Source: an uncultured Clostridia bacterium
GTDB lineage: Bacteria > Bacillota > Clostridia > TANB77 > CAG-508
Assembly: GCA_948852945.1 (NCBI GenBank)
Contig: CAQPBJ010000020.1
Coordinates: 1-27,584, forward strand
Reading direction: 5' to 3'
DNA length: 27,584 bases
Position 1 is the stretch's first letter; every line of letters begins with the position of its first letter. Position numbers and translations under genes: made by a program. The notes under the pieces were generated by a model. The model made no database searches, was not told the origin of the DNA, and was given only the letters and a program-made list of their open reading frames with translations. Below are positions 14,403 through 21,696 of the stretch, one piece after another.

Positions 14403-14459
14403 TTACAAAAGAATTAAGTGAGTGTTACAAGATTAAGTATTATTTACATTTCTGTAAAT
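14403..14459 (+). promoter_or_regulatory. Putative regulatory motifs upstream of the rsmD promoter
   Basis: Two copies of a TTACAA/ATTAAG motif (14403-14418 and 14425-14437) are followed by a palindrome ATTTACA-TTTC-TGTAAAT (14442-14459) that ends four bases before the -35. A near-identical 16-mer (two differences) lies upstream of the sepF promoter at 13248-13263. The protein that would bind is unknown, and AT-rich background could produce some of this. Confidence 0.35.
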
Positions 14460-14463
14460 CGTA

Positions 14464-14491
14464 TTGACTTCTTGCATATTTAACATAAAAT
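14464..14491 (+). promoter_or_regulatory. Promoter of rsmD
   Basis: -35 TTGACT (14464-14469), 16-base spacer, -10 TAAAAT (14486-14491). Confidence 0.7.
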
Positions 14492-14524
14492 ATACGTATA
14501 TAATTGTCGAGGTTAGGGATACTT

Positions 14525-15082
14525 ATGAGAATTATTAGTGGAAAAGCTCGTGGCACTAAATTGTTTACTTTAGATGGTTTGAATACTAGACCAACTTTAG
14601 ACAGAGTAAAAGAATCTCTATTTAATATTATGAATTTTAAGTTACAAGATTCAATAGTATTGGATTTATTTGCAGGTTCAGGAGCTCTTGGTCTAGAAGC
14701 TATAAGTAGAGGTGCTAAACAGGCAATTTTTTCAGAAAATAATAGAGAAGCTCAAAATATTATTGAAAAAAATATTGATAAGACTAAATTTAAAGAGCAG
14801 ACTTTGTTAATAAAAAAAGATTATAAAGATGCGTTACTTATTATTGAAGATAAAAAAATTAAATGTGATGTAGTTTTTATAGATCCACCATACAAAACGG
14901 ATTTAATAAAAAAGTCATTAGAAGAAATTTTAAGTAGAAGCATATTAAATGAAGATGCTATTATAGTTCTTGAAACTGATGAGCCAGAACGTATAGAACA
15001 AGAAATAGCTGATTTGAATTTCGAAATTATAGATAATAGAAAATATGGGAGAGTTAATTTATTTTTCTTAAAGCAAAATTAG
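14525..15082 (+). CDS. rsmD: 16S rRNA (guanine966-N2)-methyltransferase RsmD
   Basis: SAM-dependent methyltransferase that modifies G966 (E. coli numbering) of 16S rRNA. The family start MRIISGKARGTKL, the SAM-binding LDLFAGSGALGLEA (from L46) and the catalytic DPPY (D120-Y123) are all present. The length of 185 aa is normal. The start is the ATG at 14525, with GAGG/AGGG at 14509-14518 upstream. An upstream in-frame TTG at 14504 would add seven residues unlike the family. coaD, the usual next gene, is absent. Confidence 0.95.
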   Translation: MRIISGKARGTKLFTLDGLNTRPTLDRVKESLFNIMNFKLQDSIVLDLFAGSGALGLEAISRGAKQAIFSENNREAQNIIEKNIDKTKFKEQTLLIKKDYKDALLIIEDKKIKCDVVFIDPPYKTDLIKKSLEEILSRSILNEDAIIVLETDEPERIEQEIADLNFEIIDNRKYGRVNLFFLKQN

Positions 15083-15134
15083 GAAGGATTAGAAATAATT
15101 TTAATCTACTATTATCTGGAAAGGACAATAAGAA

Positions 15135-15614
15135 ATGGAGATTTTTACTCTTTTAGAGGCAATTGAAGAGATACTTGGAGAAAGCAAAAAAATGCCTTTT
15201 TCAAACAAATATGTTGTAGATAGAGAAGAAATTTTAGATATTGTAAAAGAAATTAGGTTAAAACTTCCTGATGAATTGAAACAAGCTAAATGGGTGAAGG
15301 AAGAAAGAACTAGAATAATCGAAGAAGCTCAAAAAGAAGGAGAAGACATAGTTAAGGAAGCTGAAAATAGAATTATTGCTATGATAGATGAACATGAGAT
15401 TACTAAAAAGGCTTATGATGAAAAGCAAAAAATTATTGATTCAGCTAATGATATAGCTAAGGAGATGTCTGAAGCTACTAAAGAATATGTTGATAATATT
15501 TTGAGTGGTGTAGAAGAAACAATTCTTTTATTAAAAGGAGACATAGAAACAGCTCAGGCTACTATTAATACTGCAGTAAGTACCTTAAAAAATAATAGAA
15601 AAGAATTAGAATAA
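15135..15614 (+). CDS. Coiled-coil protein resembling F/V-type ATPase stalk subunits
   Basis: The 159-aa soluble protein has a folded-looking N-terminal part (about 1-45, with FSNKYVVDREEILDIVKEIR) and a long, heavily charged helix (about 50-159) with Ala/Glu/Lys heptads such as IIEEAQKEGEDIVKEAENRI. Annotation pipelines often label such proteins ATPase or ATP synthase subunit B/H-like because of the coiled coil. No ATP synthase genes are near, and the YVVDREEILDIVKEIR segment also recalls DivIVA-like N-termini. Cell-envelope or division scaffolding is a reasonable but unproven guess. AAAGGA lies about 10 bases before the start, and the gene follows rsmD by 52 bases without a separate promoter. 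Confidence 0.8.
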   Translation: MEIFTLLEAIEEILGESKKMPFSNKYVVDREEILDIVKEIRLKLPDELKQAKWVKEERTRIIEEAQKEGEDIVKEAENRIIAMIDEHEITKKAYDEKQKIIDSANDIAKEMSEATKEYVDNILSGVEETILLLKGDIETAQATINTAVSTLKNNRKELE

Positions 15615-15624
15615 AAAAATACAT

Positions 15625-15664
15625 ATAAGATAGAAGTTTTAAAATAATTTCTATCTTATTTTAA
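15625..15664 (+). terminator. Intrinsic terminator after the coiled-coil gene
   Basis: ATAAGATAGAA (15625-15635) pairs with TTCTATCTTAT (15649-15659), then TTTT. AT-rich but perfectly paired. Confidence 0.7.
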
Positions 15665-15684
15665 TGTTATAAGAAATAGGATAG

Positions 15685-15850
15685 GTATTTATCAATAATA
15701 TTTTCATTAAACCATCTCGCTTTATTAAGAAAATTTAATAAAAAAATTAATAGAGTCTCTCGAAAATTCTTCGTATCTCTATTAATTTTTTTATAATTTT
15801 CTAAACTTGCTCGAATAATTAATTCAAATATTATTTATATGCATAGATAC
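15685..15850. repeat. 166-nt nested palindrome in the gene-free stretch before ftsK
   Basis: The stretch 15615-15954 has no gene; it holds the terminator at 15625, this palindrome and the ftsK promoter. The inner hairpin has arms at 15729-15755 and 15777-15801 (about 25 bp, one two-base bulge). Outer imperfect pairing includes GTATTTAT (15685-15692) with ATAGATAC (15843-15850) and a perfect 10-bp block AATAATATTT (15694-15703) with 15826-15835. TCTCGC on the left faces GCTCGAA on the right. It resembles the palindrome at 8244-8393 in size and nested design, though the arms differ. Confidence 0.65.
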
Positions 15851-15896
15851 TTTTTTGAGTAATATGATAAAAATATTATAAAAAATGTGTTGTTTT

Positions 15897-15924
15897 TTGA
15901 ATGTATTTGTTATAATTATATAGT
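15897..15924 (+). promoter_or_regulatory. Promoter of ftsK
   Basis: -35 TTGAAT (15897-15902), 16-base spacer, -10 TATAGT (15919-15924). A second TATAAT at 15911-15916 has no good -35. Confidence 0.6.
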
Positions 15925-15954
15925 AAAAAAGTATGCAATATGGGAGGAATAAAC

Positions 15955-18405
15955 TTGGGTAGAAAAAAGAAGAAAAAAAGTACATCATCATCTAATAGAT
16001 CTGCTGGACTAAGTTTTGAAATGATTATTATGATTATGTTATTAGTTGGAGTTTTATTAGGTGTATTAATATATACAAGTGCAGGACAAATTGGTAGATT
16101 TGTTAGTCCGCTTTTTGGAGGATTAGTTGGAATAATAAAATATGTTATACCTATTGGAATAATTGTAGTTGCACTATCATTAATCAAAGAAGAAAAATCA
16201 TTTGTTACAACAAAGCTTACACAATTTATTATTTTTGTTTTATGTATAACAACAATAATGCATATAAATCAGTTTTCAAAAATAAATATGGCTTCTAATG
16301 TAACATTTGAAGAGGTTGTAAATGAAGCATACAAAATTGGAACAATGAATAAAGGTGGAGGTGCAATTGGAGCAATAGTTGCTACACCAATGATTAATTT
16401 AATAGGCGAGCTAGGAACTACTATTTTAACTGTTGCTATTGCTGTTATTACACTAATGTACATATTAGGAATAAATCCAGTTCAACTTTTAGTTGATTAT
16501 ATTGAAAATAGTGCAGATAGAAGGGAAGAGAGATTAGAGAGAAGAGAGCAAGAACGAGAAGCTTATAATGCTAGAAGAGAAGAGCGTAGAGAAGAAAGAA
16601 GAAATAGGCATGTAGCTAATGTTGAAGAAGAAAGACCTAGACGTAGAAAAGAGATGCCAAAGCAAGAGCAAGTTGATTTAATGCAAGATGAAATCGTTAT
16701 AAATAATTTTAATGAACCTGAAGAATTAGCTAGTGAGAAAAAAGGAATGTTTGGATTATTTGGAAAGAAAAAAATGGGTGGAGATATGATTGATGATGTC
16801 GAGCCTGAAAAATTTGAGCAACCAGAAAATAATCCAGATGAATTAGAAAATATATTTAAAGAAGAGAAAGAAGAAAAAGAAGAAAAAACAAAAGCAGTGT
16901 TACAGCTTGATCATCAAACTCATACTATTGATGATGAAAATTATGAAATGCCACCAGTTAACTTATTATCACAGCCTGGTGGAAAAGTAGCTAAAGGAAG
17001 TAAAAAAGCTCTAACTGATACTGCTACAAAATTACAAAAAACTTTACATAGTTTTGGAGTTTCTGCAAAAGTTGAAAATGTTTCTGTAGGTCCAGTTATT
17101 ACTAGATATGAATTAAAACCTGCTGAAGGTGTTAGAGTAAGTAAAATAGCAAAACTTGCAGATGATATTGCATTAAATTTGGCTGCTGAAAGTATAAGAA
17201 TTGAAGCTCCAATACCAGGAAAACAAGCAGTTGGAATCGAAATACCAAATAAAGAAAAAGAAACTGTTGCACTAAGAGAAATAATAGATTCAGATGATTT
17301 TAACGAATCAAAATCTAAATTATCATTTGCTTTAGGTAAAAGCGTATCAGGTGATAATGTAGTTACAGACATTGCTAAGATGCCACACGTTTTAATTGCT
17401 GGTTCTACTGGTTCTGGTAAATCAGTTTGTATAAATACATTAATAACAAGTATTTTATATAAAGCAAAACCTAGTGAAGTAAAACTTATAATGGTTGATC
17501 CAAAAGTTGTTGAACTTTCAGTTTACAATGGAATACCTCATTTATTAATACCAGTTGTGACAGATCCTAAAAAGGCTGCTGGTGCTTTAGCTTGGGCAGT
17601 TCAAGAAATGGTTAATCGTTATAGTTTATTTGCTCAAAAAAATGTTAGAGATATAAAAGGATATAATGCAGCATTAGAAAAAGAAGGTATTGATGAAACA
17701 ATGCCTCAAATAGTTATTATTGTAGATGAGCTTGCAGATTTAATGATGGTTTCACCAAAAGATGTTGAAGATGCAATTTGTAGATTAGCACAAATGGCAA
17801 GAGCTGCAGGTATGCATTTGGTTATAGCAACACAAAGACCTTCTGTAGACGTTATTACAGGTATTATCAAAGCAAATATACCATCAAGAATTGCTTTTGC
17901 TGTTTCTTCACAAGTTGACTCAAGAACAATCTTAGATTCAATGGGAGCTGAAAAATTATTAGGAAAAGGTGATATGTTATTCTATCCATCTGGAGCTTCA
18001 AAAGCTACTAGGGTACAAGGAGCATTTATTTCAGATGGTGATGTTGAGAAAATAGTTGATTTCTTGAAGAAAGATGGAGAGACTGTTTATAATGAAGATA
18101 TTTTGGAAAAAATAGAAAAAGCTAATACTTCTGACAGAGAGCTTGAAGAAAATTCTGAAGATGATGAAGCAGATCCATTTTTAGCAGAGGCAATAGAAGC
18201 TGTTATAGAAATTGGTTCAGCATCAGCTTCATTAATTCAAAGAAGATTTAAAGTTGGATATGCAAGAGCTGGTAGAATTATAGACCAAATGGAAGCAAGA
18301 GGCATTATTTCAGGTTATCAAGGAAGTAAGCCAAGAGAAGTATTAATGTCTAAAGAAAGATGGCAAGAATTAAAAATGACACCAAGCAATACTGAAGGAG
18401 AATAA
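15955..18405 (+). CDS. ftsK: DNA translocase FtsK/SpoIIIE
   Basis: Septum-anchored motor that pumps chromosomal DNA during division (or into the forespore, for SpoIIIE). Order: basic N-terminus, about four membrane segments (residues 20-180), a charged Arg/Glu-rich linker (about 185-325), alpha domain, RecA-like beta domain with Walker A GSTGSGKS (G483-S490) and Walker B VIIVDE (to D591-E592), the TQRPSVDVITG segment, and a C-terminal gamma winged helix for KOPS/SRS recognition (about 735-800). The start is taken as TTG at 15955: GGGAGG (15942-15947) sits seven bases upstream. The in-frame ATG at 15940 overlaps that site and has none of its own. This gives 816 aa. Confidence 0.94.
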   Translation: MGRKKKKKSTSSSNRSAGLSFEMIIMIMLLVGVLLGVLIYTSAGQIGRFVSPLFGGLVGIIKYVIPIGIIVVALSLIKEEKSFVTTKLTQFIIFVLCITTIMHINQFSKINMASNVTFEEVVNEAYKIGTMNKGGGAIGAIVATPMINLIGELGTTILTVAIAVITLMYILGINPVQLLVDYIENSADRREERLERREQEREAYNARREERREERRNRHVANVEEERPRRRKEMPKQEQVDLMQDEIVINNFNEPEELASEKKGMFGLFGKKKMGGDMIDDVEPEKFEQPENNPDELENIFKEEKEEKEEKTKAVLQLDHQTHTIDDENYEMPPVNLLSQPGGKVAKGSKKALTDTATKLQKTLHSFGVSAKVENVSVGPVITRYELKPAEGVRVSKIAKLADDIALNLAAESIRIEAPIPGKQAVGIEIPNKEKETVALREIIDSDDFNESKSKLSFALGKSVSGDNVVTDIAKMPHVLIAGSTGSGKSVCINTLITSILYKAKPSEVKLIMVDPKVVELSVYNGIPHLLIPVVTDPKKAAGALAWAVQEMVNRYSLFAQKNVRDIKGYNAALEKEGIDETMPQIVIIVDELADLMMVSPKDVEDAICRLAQMARAAGMHLVIATQRPSVDVITGIIKANIPSRIAFAVSSQVDSRTILDSMGAEKLLGKGDMLFYPSGASKATRVQGAFISDGDVEKIVDFLKKDGETVYNEDILEKIEKANTSDRELEENSEDDEADPFLAEAIEAVIEIGSASASLIQRRFKVGYARAGRIIDQMEARGIISGYQGSKPREVLMSKERWQELKMTPSNTEGE

Positions 18406-18440
18406 AAAATTACAAAAGAAAGAAGGGATTTAGTTATTTT

Positions 18441-19994
18441 ATGAAAAAAGGTTTATTTTCTAAATTTAAAGACTATAATTATATTTTAGATAAGGTTTTA
18501 GAAGAAAAACGTTTTTCAGAAGATGCTAAAAACCTTCTTTTAAATATGATTTATAAAATTGAAAATTCGTATAAAGATTATGCACAAATAAAGGGAATTT
18601 TTGAAACTAAAACAGATTTTATTGACGGAATTATTGATAATGTTTCAAAGTATTGTAAATATCTATTTTTAGTTGATCCTAAAAAAGAAGAAGTTAAGAT
18701 GTTAAAAGAACAAAATGTGTTAGCTCTTACTAATGAAAAAGAAAAAAGAATTTATGCGTATCCAACAGAACTTGCAATTTTATATGGTGTAATTGAAATA
18801 AAACCAAAATATTTTTATATTGCTAGAAACTATTATTATCTTAAAGAACAATTGCAAGCACTTTTAGTTGAAGGAACAATTTTAAATGATACTGAGGTAA
18901 TACGTAATTTTAATGGTTGGTCATGGAATTTAGCAGAAGATGCAAATATAAATCATGTTGCGAATATGATTTATCAAGCAATTCGAATATTAATTGATGA
19001 AGATTTTCTTAGAGAATGGGAACAAAATACGTCTTCAAAAATTGATTATATTTATGAAATGCGAAAAGAATTACTTGAGTATTATGGTAAAGAATGTAGT
19101 AGAGAATTTTATATAGCAATGGCTAGATTAGTGGTTGCAAGTTCGTTAAAAAAGAATAGAAAGAAAGTTAAAGAAGAATATGATAAAGTTGCTTTTGCTT
19201 ATAATAGCATGAAAAACAAGACGGAATATATATATCGTGTTTCTGAAGAAAAGAAAAAGATTACAGTAGAAATAGAAGCTAAAGATAAACTTTTAAATGA
19301 TAGTAAAGGTTTGATACAAGAATTTAATAAAAGAAATAGTAATTTGCCAGATGATATGAAAATTTTTAATGTTAGTGCATTAGTAGATATATTACAGTCT
19401 GAAAGACAGAAATGTATTAAAAGAATTAAAGAGTTAAATGAACTTGTTAAGCCTTTGAATTATAGTCAGCTTAAAAATGAATTAGCTGAAAAATTAAGTA
19501 TACTTTCTGTGGTTACTGAAAATAATGATATAAGAAAATATTCTATTGATTTTCAAGAAGCAGCATTAAAATGTTTTTATGAAAATTTGAATAAAATATC
19601 TAATAAAGAAGAGATTATTGATATAATATATAAAATGCGCTATTATAGAAAAATTAGAGTTACTGAAAATGAAAAAATAGAGGACATAACGGTATTATAT
19701 GATTATGTTAAAAAAATATTAAAAACTTTAGTTACTATAGCATGTAAAGAAAGAACTTTTAATATTTTTTGTAAAGATATAGAGTTTAATTATCAAATTA
19801 TAGAAAAAGCTTTAAATACTTCAATTGCTGATTATGAAGATATAGATATATCACTTAAAATTGATGGTGAAATGCTTCAAATATATGTTTATGATAATGA
19901 AATATTAGATAGACAAGTAGAGATAAAATATCCATTGACTGATAAGGATTTGAGTATAAAGCAAGGAAAAAGAATACCAATGTATGTAATGTAG
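18441..19994 (+). CDS. Conserved-looking hypothetical protein, 517 aa
   Basis: Not recognised. No signal peptide or membrane segment; rich in Lys, Glu, Tyr and Ile, predicted mostly alpha-helical. Three parts can be distinguished: residues 1-240 with a compact Trp-containing stretch (FNGWSWNLAEDANINHVANM, about 157-176), a coiled-coil-like middle (about 245-345), and a helical to mixed C-terminal part ending IKQGKRIPMYVM. No nuclease, ATPase or metal motif is visible. The SD-like AGAAGGGA is at 18421-18428, rather far from the ATG. It follows ftsK by 35 bases and precedes the MBL nuclease gene by 28, so all three are probably cotranscribed. A cytoplasmic role linked to division or RNA turnover is only inferred from position. 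Confidence 0.85.
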   Translation: MKKGLFSKFKDYNYILDKVLEEKRFSEDAKNLLLNMIYKIENSYKDYAQIKGIFETKTDFIDGIIDNVSKYCKYLFLVDPKKEEVKMLKEQNVLALTNEKEKRIYAYPTELAILYGVIEIKPKYFYIARNYYYLKEQLQALLVEGTILNDTEVIRNFNGWSWNLAEDANINHVANMIYQAIRILIDEDFLREWEQNTSSKIDYIYEMRKELLEYYGKECSREFYIAMARLVVASSLKKNRKKVKEEYDKVAFAYNSMKNKTEYIYRVSEEKKKITVEIEAKDKLLNDSKGLIQEFNKRNSNLPDDMKIFNVSALVDILQSERQKCIKRIKELNELVKPLNYSQLKNELAEKLSILSVVTENNDIRKYSIDFQEAALKCFYENLNKISNKEEIIDIIYKMRYYRKIRVTENEKIEDITVLYDYVKKILKTLVTIACKERTFNIFCKDIEFNYQIIEKALNTSIADYEDIDISLKIDGEMLQIYVYDNEILDRQVEIKYPLTDKDLSIKQGKRIPMYVM

Positions 19995-20022
19995 ATACTG
20001 AAGAAAAAGAGAGGAAAATTTT

Positions 20023-21678
20023 ATGAATATTACTTTTTTAGGTGCAGCAAAAACAGTTACAGGTTCGAATTTTTTAGTAGAAGCTGCAGGAAAGAAATTT
20101 TTAGTTGATTGTGGAATGTATCAAGGAAAAGCAGCACAAGAAATTGAAAATTCTGAAGAATTTTTATTTAATCCTTTAGAAATTGATTTTATGTTATTAA
20201 CTCATGCTCATATAGATCATTCAGGAAGAATACCTAAGTTATATAATGAAGGATATAGAGCACCAATATATGCACATAGAGCAACAGTAGATTTGTGTAG
20301 CATAATGCTTCCAGATAGTGGTCATATTCAAGAAACAGAAGTGGAGTGGAAAAATAGAAAAAGAATTAGAGCTGGATTAGACCCATTACCACCTTTATAT
20401 ACAGCAGAAGAAGCAGCTAAATCAATGGAGGTATTTAAAGCAGTAGAGTATGACAAAATAATTGATGTAGCTGAAAATATTCAAGTTAGATTTAATGATG
20501 CAGGTCATATGCTAGGATCTAGTATTATTGAAATTTGGGTTACTGAAAATGGAAAAACTGAAAAAATTGTATTTACAGGGGATCTTGGAAATAATGATAT
20601 TCCTCTTTTAGATTCACCAACGATGTTAGACAATGCAGACTATGTTGTTATGGAATCTACATATGGAAGTAGGTTGCATTTGAGAAATGATGATAAAGCT
20701 AAAATGTTTTTAGATATCGTTTCTGAAACGTTAGATAATGGAGGACGTGTGGTAATTCCTTCATTTGCAGTAGGAAGAACACAAGAGATTTTATATGAAA
20801 TTGATAAAATAAAAGATGCGCATACAGATGATGAAGAATTTCAAAGAAAATATCAACAATTAATGAAAACACCAGTGTTTGTCGATAGTCCATTAGCAAT
20901 TTCTGCGACAGAAATATTTAGAAAAAATATTGATTTATTTGAAGATGAAATTCAGGAAAAATTAAAACATGGAGACCATCCATTAGAATTTTCTGGGTTA
21001 CAATTTACAAAAACAGCAGATGAATCTAAAGCATTAAATGAAACATATTATCCATCAATAATTATTTCAGCTAGTGGAATGTGCGATATTGGTAGAATTA
21101 AGCATCATTTAAAACATAATTTATGGAATCCACAAAGTACAATTTTATTTGTTGGTTACCAAGCTCCAGGAACATTAGGAAGAACAATTGTTGAAGGTGC
21201 AGACAAAGTTAAAATTTTTGGTGAAGAGATTTCTATAAATGCTAGAATTGAATATATTGAAGGATATTCCGGACATGCAGATCAAGAATGGTTATTGAAT
21301 TTTATATATTCATTTATAACAAAGCCAAAACATATTTTTTTAGTTCATGGTGAAGAAGAAAGTCAAGAAGTTTTAAAAGGAATGATTGAGAAAAATACGC
21401 AAATACCAGTAACTATTCCAGACTTTGGAGAAAAATATGAAGTTTCTGATATTCCAAAACTTCAAGATAGAGTTGAATATTCAAGTAAAGTAGAAGATAG
21501 ATTCTTAAGATTACAAATACTAGAAAAACTTGATAAAATTACAGATGAAATTGATACTATGACAAAGGTTGTTAAACAAGAAAAATTGATGAAAGAAAAT
21601 CCTGATGTTGAAATTGAAAAATTAAATGACAAAGTAAAAAAATTAGAAGAACAGATAAAAGGTTTAATTGAAAATTAG
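20023..21678 (+). CDS. MBL-fold beta-CASP ribonuclease-like protein
   Basis: Metallo-beta-lactamase protein of the RNA-specificity (CPSF/beta-CASP) group. Metal ligands: H61-A-H63-I-D65-H66 (HxHxDH), a histidine in DAGHMLGS, and D in FTGDLGNND. The beta-CASP insert has VMESTYGSRLH, VIPSFAVGRTQE and FVDSPLAISATEIF, followed by IIISASGMCDIGRI, EGYSGHADQEWLL and IFLVHGEEE. Expected activity is endo- or exonucleolytic RNA cleavage in the cytoplasm. The last 55 residues (about 495-551) form a Lys/Glu coiled coil beyond the usual domain, perhaps for oligomerisation. This is not RNase J, which has a different order and C-terminal domain. Confidence 0.92.
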   Translation: MNITFLGAAKTVTGSNFLVEAAGKKFLVDCGMYQGKAAQEIENSEEFLFNPLEIDFMLLTHAHIDHSGRIPKLYNEGYRAPIYAHRATVDLCSIMLPDSGHIQETEVEWKNRKRIRAGLDPLPPLYTAEEAAKSMEVFKAVEYDKIIDVAENIQVRFNDAGHMLGSSIIEIWVTENGKTEKIVFTGDLGNNDIPLLDSPTMLDNADYVVMESTYGSRLHLRNDDKAKMFLDIVSETLDNGGRVVIPSFAVGRTQEILYEIDKIKDAHTDDEEFQRKYQQLMKTPVFVDSPLAISATEIFRKNIDLFEDEIQEKLKHGDHPLEFSGLQFTKTADESKALNETYYPSIIISASGMCDIGRIKHHLKHNLWNPQSTILFVGYQAPGTLGRTIVEGADKVKIFGEEISINARIEYIEGYSGHADQEWLLNFIYSFITKPKHIFLVHGEEESQEVLKGMIEKNTQIPVTIPDFGEKYEVSDIPKLQDRVEYSSKVEDRFLRLQILEKLDKITDEIDTMTKVVKQEKLMKENPDVEIEKLNDKVKKLEEQIKGLIEN

Positions 21679-21696
21679 GGAGAAAGGTATAGATTA

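Noticed and set aside
15135..15614. ATP synthase F0 subunit B
   Set aside because: No membrane helix and no atp genes nearby; the resemblance is the coiled coil only.
16941..17372. Minus-strand 143-codon frame opposite ftsK
   Set aside because: Covers the conserved FtsK alpha domain region; low-complexity composition and no start signals.
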